DNA of 64,000 bases from contig JAQUPQ010000009.1 of assembly GCA_028716525.1 (NCBI GenBank), positions 1-64,000 of the forward strand, read 5' to 3'. The notes under the pieces were generated by a model. That model worked only from the letters and a program-made list of their open reading frames with translations, was not told the origin of the DNA and ran no database searches. Positions 33,843-42,132 of this stretch are shown here, in pieces; positions within the stretch are counted from its first letter, which is position 1; the number at the start of each line of letters is the position of its first letter. Both the position numbers and the translations under genes were made by a program. Source of the DNA: Terriglobia bacterium (GTDB lineage: Bacteria > Acidobacteriota > Terriglobia > JAIQFV01).

Positions 33843-34640
33843 GGGTCGTCAATATTGGTATCGTCTGAGGAAAGTGTACCAGGAGATGGATCGGGAAGTG
33901 CGGCGCGATAGATCGGGCCAGTGTCGTTTTCCAGGCTGTTCCTCATGCCCCGAGGTGGCACCCGGGAGCATGAAAACAAATGATTCGGTCTTGGGACGAC
34001 CGTTCACCGCGGAGACGCTGAGGTCGCCGAGACTGCGCAGAGAACCTTCCGGATGTTTTCTGAGTAAAAGACTCTCCCCGGCACCTAACACCCGACACCT
34101 TTTTTCGGAGCAGTTCTTCATGCCCCGATGGGTCGGGGCACCCAAGAGCATGGAAATGGACTCCGGTACTTGAGGCGACAGTTTTGTGGTCCCTGAAAGG
34201 GACATCTTCAATAGCCCAGTCCCCCGCGGGGGACTGGGCTGACAATCTTGCGGACGGGTAAGATGCCAAGCCCCGTCAGGGGCGACAGAGAGCTATTTTC
34301 GGAGCAGTTCCTCATGTGGCATGGTCACACCCGGGACATGAAAATCGTACAAAGTGAGCGATCTTAGGCCTGGGAATGCTGGTCCGCCAGCTTTCCGGCG
34401 GATAGCCCACCAGAAGTTCCGTCCGCCTAGGCCGGGGAACATCCCGGAAAATAGGCACGGACACCACTGCATACCGACCCCGCAGAGGATTGAACGGTAA
34501 ATGTCTGCGCCCAATTTCTATTTCGCCCCTTCGGGGCTCCGTCGTTAAAACGCGCCCTTTCCCGGGGCTCACGCCCCGGGCTACTGAACGCCGTCCCTCC
34601 GGGACTATTTTCGGGACAGGTGGCATGGCGGATAAGAGAT
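33843..34640. repeat. Mosaic of dispersed repeats
   Basis: The gap 33708-34796 has no convincing gene. It contains the second copy of the 150-bp repeat (33965-34113), the AGTCCCCCGCGGGGGACTGG hairpin at about 34217, TTCGGAGCAGTTC repeated at about 34104 and 34298 with CATG following, and a CCGGGGCTCACGCCCCGGG palindrome at about 34563. A GGCAGCCTTCGCCCTGCAG element at about 34741 is also at 49631. Several of these units recur at 4256, 9591, 38140 and 49627. Confidence 0.7.
33965..34113 (+). repeat. Dispersed repeat, copy 2 (about 150 bp)
   Basis: Near-identical partner of 2936-3091, same orientation, 31 kb away. A handful of substitutions and one short deletion separate the copies. Confidence 0.85.
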
Positions 34641-34796
34641 GAATTTTGTCAACCGAGGGATTTCGTGTTTTCAGAAGCGCTTGTCTTGGGAATGAAACAT
34701 GCGTGGAAATCAATCGGGTCCCCGATTACTGCACGCAAGAGCGGCAGCCTTCGCCCTGCAGTGCGGACTCGGCTGCGCTACCGATGCTACCAATGC

Positions 34797-35879
34797 TCAT
34801 TTCACATGTGCTTTCTCTGTCTCAAGCAGCTGCTTTTTGCGGGGAAGGCCCCAACGATAGCCGGCCAGATTTCCATCGCGGCGAATGACGCGGTGGCAGG
34901 GAATCAGAATGGAGACGGGATTCGTAGCACACGCCCGAGCCACGGCTCGAGAGGACGAGGGTCGGCCCAGCGAGCGGGCAATTTGGCTGTAAGTTCTGGT
35001 CGAGCCGTAAGGAATCGATTGCAGTTTCTTCCATACCTTCATTTGAAAAGCCGTGGCTTGCAAATCCAGGGGCAGATTCAAATTCGGCTGCGACCCTTGA
35101 ACATGTTCGAGAACTCGCATGACCGCTGGCTTCAGGCGCGAACGATCCTCTTGAATCGCCGCTTCCGGATATTCCTGGCGCAACTCGGAGATGAGATGGG
35201 CGTCGGAATTTCCCATGTAGATGGCGCAGATTCCGCGTTCGGTCCCACCGACCAACAGGCGGCCCAAAGGCGAGTCCACGATGGAGTATTCAATCTTCAT
35301 ACCGATACCTCCACGACGATAGGTTTTGGGCGTCATGCCCAGGTGGGCGTTCGATTTTTCGTACAGGCGGCTGCTGGAACTGAAACCGGCTTCGTACATG
35401 GCATCGGTCACTCCATTGCCGTTTCGAACCTGAGATTTGAATTGCTTCATGCGACGCCCCTCCGTGTAATGGCGTAACGTAATTCCCATAACCGACTTGA
35501 ATGTGCGTTGAAGCTTATGAGGACTGATGTGGAATTGCCGGCTCAATTGCCCAAGTGTTGGCGTCGCGCTCAGGTCTTCATCGATGGCGGCGCAAACCCG
35601 GTGCACCAAATCGGCTTGTTTGTGATCTCCTCCGTTTTCGTTGGGGCGACATCGAAAGCAAGCCCGAAATCCCGCAGCTTCGGCTTTGGAAGCCGTGTTG
35701 AAAAACACCACGTGCTCCCGTTTGGCGTGCCGCGCGGGGCACGAAGGACGACAAAAAACTCTCGTGGTTGAGACCGCAAAAACAAACTGTCCGTCGTAGA
35801 CGGCATCGCGGTTCAGCACGGCTTGCCAACGAAGCCTTTCCTGCGTGCTCTCTTTATGAACCGGTTCCAGGGCGCTCAT
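34797..35879 (-). CDS. ada: Bifunctional Ada: methylphosphotriester sensor and O6-methylguanine-DNA methyltransferase
   Basis: Ada repairs alkylated DNA and activates its own regulon. The N-terminal zinc domain has FCRPSCPAR and later CFRC; an AraC-type helix-turn-helix follows (TLGQLSRQFHISPHKLQRTF). The C-terminal methyltransferase has PCHRVI with the acceptor cysteine. The 360-residue length is typical. ATG at 35879 (MSALEPVHK) has a GGAGAG-type site; another ATG lies ten codons upstream at 35909. No alkA or alkB is adjacent. Confidence 0.95.
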   Translation of the reverse strand: MSALEPVHKESTQERLRWQAVLNRDAVYDGQFVFAVSTTRVFCRPSCPARHAKREHVVFFNTASKAEAAGFRACFRCRPNENGGDHKQADLVHRVCAAIDEDLSATPTLGQLSRQFHISPHKLQRTFKSVMGITLRHYTEGRRMKQFKSQVRNGNGVTDAMYEAGFSSSSRLYEKSNAHLGMTPKTYRRGGIGMKIEYSIVDSPLGRLLVGGTERGICAIYMGNSDAHLISELRQEYPEAAIQEDRSRLKPAVMRVLEHVQGSQPNLNLPLDLQATAFQMKVWKKLQSIPYGSTRTYSQIARSLGRPSSSRAVARACATNPVSILIPCHRVIRRDGNLAGYRWGLPRKKQLLETEKAHVK

Positions 35880-36134
35880 GGGTTTGTTCTCTCCACCCAG
35901 TCTCCTCATTTACTTTCAGACGCAAAGATATTTCAATTTGAAAATGAAATCTATCCGAAATTTGCAGTCAAATTGGGAAAGGAAATTGGGGTGTTATTAT
36001 TGTGCCTCGATGGGCCGAAGGACACAAAGTCTTCCCTATTCGGCCTGAGTGATCACCACAGAGGCGCCGAGGACGCAGAGATTTCGCAGAGCAAGACGGC
36101 GTTATCTTCGAAGCATAGATTTTTCAGGTTATCG

Positions 36135-37946
36135 TTAGGTGGATCGTTTTCGAAAGGGTCGGCGGAGCCAACCGATTTCGCGGATATGTTCCTCTTCAAT
36201 TCGATGCAGGCGTGCGGAAAGTGCGTGGGCGCGACCCAGATATCCCACCAATTTATGAGGGTCGTTCCGATCCACCACAGGGAGACGCCCGATATTATTT
36301 CTCAACATACGAGTCACAGCGGCATCCAGGTTTTCATTGGGAAAGGCCGTAACGACCGGTTTGGTTCCCGCCTCAGCGACCGTCATGTTTCCATCGGGAT
36401 TGGAATTGATGGCCCGCAACAGGTCGCCGCGCGTGATAATGCCTACCAATTTGCCTTCTTCATCCACCAGAGGAATAGCCTGGTGTTGTGTTACCTGAGG
36501 GTCGCCATGGCCGACGCGTTCCTGTAATTCCGTCAACTTCATGGTCGCCGGGATGGTATTGACGGAATCGCCCATGACGTCGGCGACGGTGAACTGGTGC
36601 AACACATCGGCTTCGTATTCCGAGGGCACACGCAAACCGCGTCGCGCCAGTTTTTCGGTCATGATGGTCTTGTCTTTCAAAAAGACGATGGCCATGCCGT
36701 CGGCGATGACGCCGACGAACATCAGCGGGAGAACGGCGTTGTAGTCGCGAGTGATTTCGAAGGCAAAGATGATGAAAGTAAAGGTGGCCCGTGAAGCGGC
36801 TCCAAAAACCGACCCCATAGCCACGAGGGCATAGGCGCCCGGGGAAAGATGAGCGCCCGGTATGAGCTTATTGCACCCCCAGGCAAATGCAGCACCCAGC
36901 GCGGCGCTCGACATGAACATCGGGGCCAGCAAACCACCCGAGGTTCCAGAGCCGAGAGAAATCACCAGACCCAGCGCTTTGAAGATCATCACAGCCAATA
37001 GCATTCCAAGCGCCAGGTGATTATTCAGAATGTCGGAAATGGTGTCGTACCCGACTCCCAAGACGCGGGGAACAAAGAAACCGATGATTCCGAGTCCCAA
37101 AGCGCCAACCGCCGGCCACCACATGGGATCCAATGGAAGGTGATCAAACTGGTCTTCAACCCAATAGAGCGATTTGCAGAATCCGACGGCCGCCAGTCCG
37201 CATAACACCCCCAGCAGCATGTAGTAGGGCAGACCACGGGGAACACCAAAGTCCAAGGTGCCGACCTGGAACATGGCTCCGGCACCTAACAGAGCAAATC
37301 GGACGCCAGTGGCCAGAGTGCTGGCGATCACAAGCGGAATGAACGAACGAGAGCGAAATTCAAACAACAACAATTCAATCGCCAGAATGACGCCTGCGAT
37401 GGGAGTGTTAAAGGTCGCCGACATTCCGGCGGCGGCGCCACACGCCAGAAGAACTTTCCGTTCGGCCGCCGTAGTATGAAGGATCTGACCCACAATGGAG
37501 CCAATGGCTCCACCGGTTTGGATGATGGGGCCTTCGGCGCCGAACGGCCCGCCGGTCCCAATGGCGATGGCGGCCGAGATCGGCTTCAACAGAGCCACTT
37601 TCGGCTCAATGCGGCTGCGGCTGATGAGTACCGCTTCCATGGCCTCCGGAATGCCATGTCCTTTGATTTTTTCGGAGCCGTACTTGGCCATGAGCCCAAC
37701 GATGATCCCGCCGATGACCGGAACCAGGATGATCCAGGCGCCCATTTGATTCAGCCGTGCGCTGGTGAAATCAAATGAAACACGATGAAACATGGCCAGA
37801 TTGGTGACAAATCCGATCAGGTGGTAGAGCAGGTAAGCCACCACCCCTGAAGCGGCGCCCACGAGCCCCGCCAAGAGGGAAACAAAGAGCATCCGAAACT
37901 GGGCCGTCGGTGCCACCGGCCCCTGCGCTGGACTGGCGTCCGTCAT
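36135..37946 (-). CDS. ClC-family chloride/anion channel or antiporter with CBS pair
   Basis: The 603-residue protein has the ClC transmembrane core: GHGIPEAMEA (selectivity motif 1), GPFGAEGPIIQTGG with the gating glutamate, and GSGTSGGLLAPMF (motif 3). Two C-terminal CBS domains (about 450-575) suggest nucleotide control. It could move chloride or nitrate coupled to protons; the selectivity motif has His in place of the second Ser of GSGIP, so the anion is uncertain. ATG at 37946 follows GAGG; an 18-bp dyad like the one before the redox operon lies 33 bp upstream. Confidence 0.93.
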   Translation of the reverse strand: MTDASPAQGPVAPTAQFRMLFVSLLAGLVGAASGVVAYLLYHLIGFVTNLAMFHRVSFDFTSARLNQMGAWIILVPVIGGIIVGLMAKYGSEKIKGHGIPEAMEAVLISRSRIEPKVALLKPISAAIAIGTGGPFGAEGPIIQTGGAIGSIVGQILHTTAAERKVLLACGAAAGMSATFNTPIAGVILAIELLLFEFRSRSFIPLVIASTLATGVRFALLGAGAMFQVGTLDFGVPRGLPYYMLLGVLCGLAAVGFCKSLYWVEDQFDHLPLDPMWWPAVGALGLGIIGFFVPRVLGVGYDTISDILNNHLALGMLLAVMIFKALGLVISLGSGTSGGLLAPMFMSSAALGAAFAWGCNKLIPGAHLSPGAYALVAMGSVFGAASRATFTFIIFAFEITRDYNAVLPLMFVGVIADGMAIVFLKDKTIMTEKLARRGLRVPSEYEADVLHQFTVADVMGDSVNTIPATMKLTELQERVGHGDPQVTQHQAIPLVDEEGKLVGIITRGDLLRAINSNPDGNMTVAEAGTKPVVTAFPNENLDAAVTRMLRNNIGRLPVVDRNDPHKLVGYLGRAHALSARLHRIEEEHIREIGWLRRPFRKRST

Positions 37947-37979
37947 GTACACCTCACTCTAAACTGTTGATAATTTATA

Positions 37980-37997
37980 ATATCGTATAACGATATA
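37980..37997 (-). promoter_or_regulatory. Operator-like dyad upstream of the ClC gene
   Basis: Minus strand TATATCGTTATACGATAT; arms ATATCGT/ACGATAT around three bases. It is shared with 24448-24465 in sequence and placement. TATTAT and TATAAA -10-like strings lie just downstream, so a bound protein would probably block or adjust transcription. Confidence 0.55.
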
Positions 37998-38035
37998 CTT
38001 TGTCTACTCTTGTACCTAGCCCACCGGCACACAAC

Positions 38036-38265
38036 ATTCACCGCCGGTGCGCCGAGCACCCAGAGATTCGTAGAGGATCGTCGTCATTTACAGGCCAAAA
38101 CATCTTGATTTCCATCTCGAGAAAGAGACACGTCCGTTGAGATCTGTCGAATCAGTCCCTGAAGGGGACATCTCTAATAGCCCGGGGTTGCAAAGTGCGC
38201 AACCCCGGGTTTGGAGACACATTGAGGTCTTTACCCCGTAGGGGTTATCTAAACAACATTTTGAT
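38036..38265. repeat. Repeat-rich gap before the module-repeat gene pair
   Basis: Bases 38040-38078 match the CACCG...GCGCCGAG...AGAG family. Bases 38146-38265 are an inverted copy of the 4256-4390 element, with TCCCTGAAGGGGACATCTCT and the palindrome CCCGGGGTTG...CAACCCCGGG. No gene is seen between 37947 and 38353. Confidence 0.65.
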
Positions 38266-38353
38266 TCCCCCATCCAAATCCCTGAAAAAGAACTGAACTT
38301 TTTTCAGCGAATTACGTTATTAAAATCAGTAATCATAACCAGGGAGGACGACC

Positions 38354-38971
38354 ATGAAAAAGATGTTTGCAGTAGGGTTGATGTGGGTGGCCTTGTGTTC
38401 ATCCGCATTGGCCGCGACGGAAGGACGCTGGCTACACATCAAAGTAGACAGCAAGGAAGTCAACGGGGAAATGGTCCGTGTCAATGTTCCGCTGAGTTTT
38501 GCAGAGAAAGTCCTGCCAACCTTGAACATGAATCGTATGCATCAAGGTCGCGTGCGGATGGGCGACATGCCTATGCAAGGTGTCGACCTCCGTGCCATGC
38601 TGGATGCCGTGAAAACCACGGGCGATAGCGAGTTTGTAACAGTGCAGTCGGAAGGGCAGAATGTCCGCATTGCGAAGGTGGGTGACAGCCTGATCATCAA
38701 GGTGAGCGATGAAGGTAAAGCAAAACAAGAAGCCAAGCCCAAGGCCGAAGGGAAAGCAACCAAGGTCCACAAACACGGGCCCGAGCAGGTGGACATCAAG
38801 ATTCCCATCTCCGTGGTGGAAGCCTTGCTTTCCGGCAACAAGGGAGAACTCAATATTGCAGCGGCCGTTCGTGCTCTCGCGGATTATGGCGATACGGTTT
38901 TGTTGACGGTGCAGGATGCGGAAAACACCGTGCGGATGTGGGTGGATTCAAAGAATATATCAGAGAAGTGA
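38354..38971 (+). CDS. Exported protein with two copies of an unrecognised module
   Basis: A 205-residue protein with a signal peptide (cleavage near SSALAA). Two related modules follow: residues about 28-115 (VNVPLSFAEKVLP...FVTVQSEGQNVRIAKVGD) and about 145-198 (IKIPISVVEALLS...VLLTVQDAENTVRMWVD), joined by a Lys/Ala/Glu linker. The pattern is a strand with IP or VP, a helix, then a strand ending TV-x2-x-VRI. The same module appears in the next gene. GGGAGG precedes the ATG. The function is unknown. Confidence 0.75.
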   Translation: MKKMFAVGLMWVALCSSALAATEGRWLHIKVDSKEVNGEMVRVNVPLSFAEKVLPTLNMNRMHQGRVRMGDMPMQGVDLRAMLDAVKTTGDSEFVTVQSEGQNVRIAKVGDSLIIKVSDEGKAKQEAKPKAEGKATKVHKHGPEQVDIKIPISVVEALLSGNKGELNIAAAVRALADYGDTVLLTVQDAENTVRMWVDSKNISEK

Positions 38972-39001
38972 ACGGACCCAATCCGATCGGCGAGGTGACC
39001 T

Positions 39002-39463
39002 ATGTGGAATCGACTGAACGGTTTTGGAAAATTCATGGCGGTCGTCATTTTGGCGGTGGCTTCGATCTTCTTTGCCGTGGCGATCGCCTATTGTTTTGGA
39101 ACCGTGAACGTGCGAGTGGATGAATCGAAGCCCGGTGGAAATCACTTTGCCATTGCCGTTCCATCCGCGGTCATTCCGATCGGGATGCAGTTCGTTCCCG
39201 ATCAGGTTTTCAAGAACATTGACCCGGAAGTGCGCCCGTATCTCCCGGCGATTCGAGCCGCCGCAGAAGAGCTCAAGAAATGTCCCGACGCTCTGCTGGT
39301 TGAAGTACGCGATGGTAAAGACCACGTGATGATTCGAAAAGCGGGCCGGAATATTGTCATCGATGTGAAATCTTCAGATGGCGAAGAGGTTCACGTTTCG
39401 GTTCCGGTGTCTTCACTAGTATCGGTCGCGGAACGTATGGAAACGGCACAGCCGGGCAGTTGA
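39002..39463 (+). CDS. Membrane-anchored protein with the same module
   Basis: 153 residues with one N-terminal membrane helix (about 11-33) and an outer domain. FAIAVPSAVIPIGMQFVP, a helix LPAIRAAAEELKK, the strand ALLVEVRDGKDHVMI and HVSVPVSSLVSVAERM match the modules of the preceding protein. The gap is 30 bp, so the two genes form an operon. They could interact through the shared module, one tethered and one free. No family is recognised. Confidence 0.7.
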   Translation: MWNRLNGFGKFMAVVILAVASIFFAVAIAYCFGTVNVRVDESKPGGNHFAIAVPSAVIPIGMQFVPDQVFKNIDPEVRPYLPAIRAAAEELKKCPDALLVEVRDGKDHVMIRKAGRNIVIDVKSSDGEEVHVSVPVSSLVSVAERMETAQPGS

Positions 39464-39465
39464 AA

Positions 39466-39696
39466 CAGGTATCAGGTGTCAGGGGCCAGGTGTCGGGGGT
39501 CAGAAAACAGCTGTCAGCAATCAGTTTTCAGCCATGAGCTTCAAGCCATAAGCCTGAAGCGAGCGAGAACCACTGAAAGAAAAGGAAACTCCTTAGAACC
39601 GTTTTGTTTGCTTGGAGCTTAGGGCTCATAGCTGAGAGCTGAATGCTGACGACTGATTACTAACCCCTGACACCCGACCCCTGATACCTGACACCC
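39466..39696. repeat. Fold-back (MITE-like) repeat, copy 1
   Basis: This element is near-identical to 41870-42087. The ends are inverted (CAGGTATCAGGTGTCAGGGG against CCCCTGATACCTGACACC) and the inside is largely complementary (CAGCAATCAGTTTTCAGC against GCTGAATGCTGACGACTGAT), so a single strand can fold into a long hairpin. It contains no open reading frame of note. It ends 50 bp before the selenocysteine tRNA. Confidence 0.75.
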
Positions 39697-39746
39697 GCTT
39701 GTCCTTCCCCTTGAAAAAGCCTCCGAAAAGTTCATAATGCCGCACC

Positions 39747-39846
39747 GGAAGTGGATTGGGTCTGGTGATCTGCCTGGTCTTCAAAACCAGTGGGACGTTG
39801 CCTTTCGGCAGGGTTCGGTGGGTTCGATTCCCACACACTTCCGCCA
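39747..39846 (+). tRNA. selC: tRNA-Sec (anticodon UCA)
   Basis: The acceptor stem is GGAAGTG with CACTTCC, the discriminator is G and CCA is encoded. The anticodon stem CTGGT/ACCAG encloses loop CTTCAAA with anticodon TCA (39781-39783). A D-stem GGGTC/GATCT with a four-base loop, a long variable arm with TGCC/GGCA, and a T-arm GTGGG-TTCGATT-CCCAC give about 97 nt before CCA, the size of selenocysteine tRNA. The eighth acceptor pair usual in bacteria is a G-A mismatch here. No selA, selB or selD lies in the window and no gene read here needs selenocysteine. Confidence 0.95.
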
Positions 39847-39848
39847 AT
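39831..39848 (+). repeat. 18-bp direct repeat at the tRNA-Sec 3' end (attL-like)
   Basis: CCACACACTTCCGCCAAT covers the T-arm and acceptor 3' strand of the tRNA gene and is repeated exactly at 39996-40013, as left by site-specific integration at a tRNA. Confidence 0.7.
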
Positions 39849-39995
39849 ACTCCCATTTGGAGTGCTCCGCCTATGGCGGAGCTTTGGATGTGATGTTTGA
39901 TTTCAGGACACCGAATGAAGTGAATGAAGCATTAGTGTGACGGCATTTGACTGCGTCATTTGTCTGCTTCGGTGATCTCTACCGATAGATCGGGA

Positions 39996-40013
39996 CCACA
40001 CACTTCCGCCAAT
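39996..40013 (+). repeat. 18-bp direct repeat downstream of tRNA-Sec (attR-like)
   Basis: Exact second copy of the tRNA-Sec 3' end. The 147 bp between copies contain no integrase or gene and could be the scar of a lost element. Confidence 0.7.
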
Positions 40014-40057
40014 GGAGAAAGATCTTTCCCCCCCGTCCTATCGAACCTGTGGGATAG

Positions 40058-41077
40058 TTACCCTTTAATGAACAAGCGGAGAAGGTAGTAGGTGAAAGCG
40101 GCAACCAGCGCGGAGGCGGGAATGGTCAGAACCCAGGCCCACACGATTCGGGTGGCCACGCCCCAGCGCACGGCTGAAAGGCGATGGGTCGAACCGACAC
40201 CCATGATGGCCCCCGTAATGGTGTGAGTGGTGGAGACGGGGATGCCGAGATAGGAGTTCCCAAACAGGGTTAGCGCGGCCGCGCTCTCTGCACAAAAGCC
40301 GCCCACCGGTTTCAGCTTGGTGATTTTTGAGCCCATGGTCTTGACAATTCTCCAGCCACCCGAGAGAGTTCCCAGTGCGATGGCCGCATAACACGCCAGC
40401 TCCATCCAAAAGTGAACGTGAATGTCCTGAGGATTTTGGCCAATGGATTTTTGATAGGTGAAGATGAGAATGGCGATGATGCCGATAGTCTTTTGAGCGT
40501 CGTTTCCACCGTGGCCCAAGCTGTACAAACCTGCCGAAACGAGTTGCGCCTTTCGGAAGTACTTATCGACCCGGCCGGGATGGGCGTGTTGAAAAATCCA
40601 TGAGACAGCGGTCATCAGGATAAATCCGATGATCAAGCCAATCACCGGTGAGATGAACATCGAAAGAATCGTTTCTGTCCAGCCCCGATAGATGATCGAA
40701 CCGAATCCGACGTGAGCGATGGCGGCGCCGGCATAGCCGCCCATGATGGCGTGGGAAGAGCTGGTGGGAAGCCCGAAATACCATGTGATGATGTCCCAGG
40801 CGATGGCGCCGATCAGAGCCGCCAGAAGAACGTACTCCGTGACGCTATCCGGATGGATCAATCCCTTGCCGATGGTTTTAGCCACATTGAGCGGGAAAAT
40901 AAACGCCGCAGCGAAGTTGAAGAAGGCGGCCCACACGACCGCCAGACCCGGGGTTAGAACTCGGGTTGATACGACCGTGGCGATGGAGTTGGCGGCGTCG
41001 TGGAATCCGTTGAAGAAATCGAAGATCAAGGCCACAATGACGATTCCAATGACCAACAAGAGCATGGGATTAGGCAT
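40058..41077 (-). CDS. Pit-family low-affinity inorganic phosphate transporter
   Basis: A 339-residue membrane protein of the PiT/PNaS family with ten or so helices. Both family signatures are present: FDFFNGFHDAANSIATVVSTR near the N-terminus (shown in two parts, FDFFNGFHDAAN and SIATVVS) and SLGHGGNDAQKTIGI plus PVSTTHTITGAIMG in the second half. It moves phosphate as metal-phosphate with protons or sodium. The start at 41077 (MPNPMLL) overlaps the PhoU-like gene by 8 bp; the frame upstream begins with TTG. Confidence 0.93.
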   Translation of the reverse strand: MPNPMLLLVIGIVIVALIFDFFNGFHDAANSIATVVSTRVLTPGLAVVWAAFFNFAAAFIFPLNVAKTIGKGLIHPDSVTEYVLLAALIGAIAWDIITWYFGLPTSSSHAIMGGYAGAAIAHVGFGSIIYRGWTETILSMFISPVIGLIIGFILMTAVSWIFQHAHPGRVDKYFRKAQLVSAGLYSLGHGGNDAQKTIGIIAILIFTYQKSIGQNPQDIHVHFWMELACYAAIALGTLSGGWRIVKTMGSKITKLKPVGGFCAESAAALTLFGNSYLGIPVSTTHTITGAIMGVGSTHRLSAVRWGVATRIVWAWVLTIPASALVAAFTYYLLRLFIKG

Positions 41078-41684
41078 TTTTAACGACCACACCTTCAATC
41101 ACGTTGGCAACGTCTTCGCATTTGTCGATGGCCTTTTCCAGCACCTCGTAAATTTCCTTCCACTTGATGACATAAAACGGATCCTGGCCGTCATCGAAGA
41201 GGCGGGCGATGGCAATGCGGCTGATCCGGTCGCCTTCGTTCTCGAGGCGATTGATTTCGATGCAGTGGTCAATGACATGGTCGTGTGTTTCCAAAACCCT
41301 TAAGGCTTTCACAATGGTCGTCGAGGCGCTGTGAATCAATTCCGCCAAACGGATGGCGTCTTCAGTGGGTTTGTCGATTTTGTAGAGCACCATGCGGCTG
41401 GCCACGGCGTCGATCATATCCATAACGTCGTCCAACTTGCTGGCCAGTTCGTGGATGTCTTCCCGATCGATTGGCGTGATGAATGTTTTGTTGAGGCGGG
41501 TAATGAGATTGTGTGTCATCTGATCGCCCAAGTGTTCCTTGTCCTTGAGGTCCTGCACCCGGTCGGGGATATGGTCGTATTGCTTCAATAACTCGACCAG
41601 TTCTTTCGACGCGTCCTCAATGTTCTTGGCCATGTCGACAAACAGGTCAAAGAATTTTCCTTCGCGGGGCAGAAATCGAAGCAT
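41070..41684 (-). CDS. PhoU-like (DUF47) Pit accessory protein
   Basis: A 204-residue all-helical cytoplasmic protein of the DUF47/PhoU-like family, which is normally encoded next to Pit transporters and thought to regulate them. Metal-binding-type E/DxxxD motifs of PhoU proteins are seen in KLDDVMDMIDAV and RLENEGDRISR. GGAGA lies upstream of the ATG. It overlaps the transporter gene, so both are made together. Confidence 0.92.
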   Translation of the reverse strand: MLRFLPREGKFFDLFVDMAKNIEDASKELVELLKQYDHIPDRVQDLKDKEHLGDQMTHNLITRLNKTFITPIDREDIHELASKLDDVMDMIDAVASRMVLYKIDKPTEDAIRLAELIHSASTTIVKALRVLETHDHVIDHCIEINRLENEGDRISRIAIARLFDDGQDPFYVIKWKEIYEVLEKAIDKCEDVANVIEGVVVKNA

Positions 41685-41869
41685 GGGGTCAGATTCTCCT
41701 TACGGTTTTGAAAGGTAAGCGCTCAACGATGGTGGACTCAAGAAATGCTCAAGCTACTATCGCAGAAAAAAAGTCGCCTGACAAGGGAGATGGGCATCTA
41801 CTGCGCGACATTCCCACGAGGCATCAAAGGCATGGTGCTTCGAAAATAGGTGACGGGTGTCCGGAAAGG

Positions 41870-42087
41870 CAGGTATCAGGTGCCAGGGGTCAGAAAACAG
41901 CTGTCAGCAATCAGTTTTCAGCCATAAGCTTCAAGCCATAGGCCTGAAGCGAGCAAGAACTACTGAAAGAAAAGAAAACTCCTTAGAACCGTTTTGTTTG
42001 CTTGGAGCTTAGGGCTCATAGCTGAAAACTGAATGCTGACAACTGATAACTAACCCCTGATACCCGACACCTGGCCCCTGACACCTG
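41870..42087. repeat. Fold-back (MITE-like) repeat, copy 2
   Basis: Partner of 39466-39696, same orientation. It fills most of the gap 41685-42132 between the phoU-like gene and lipA; no gene is seen in that gap. One terminal repeat is shorter than in copy 1. Confidence 0.75.
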
Positions 42088-42132
42088 TTTTATGGTCCCG
42101 GCTGCGACCATGGCCCATGAGAGATTTTCCCG

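Noticed and set aside
33843-34640. CRISPR array or transposon
   Set aside because: Repeat units differ in length and spacing, have no uniform spacers, and no cas or transposase gene is near.
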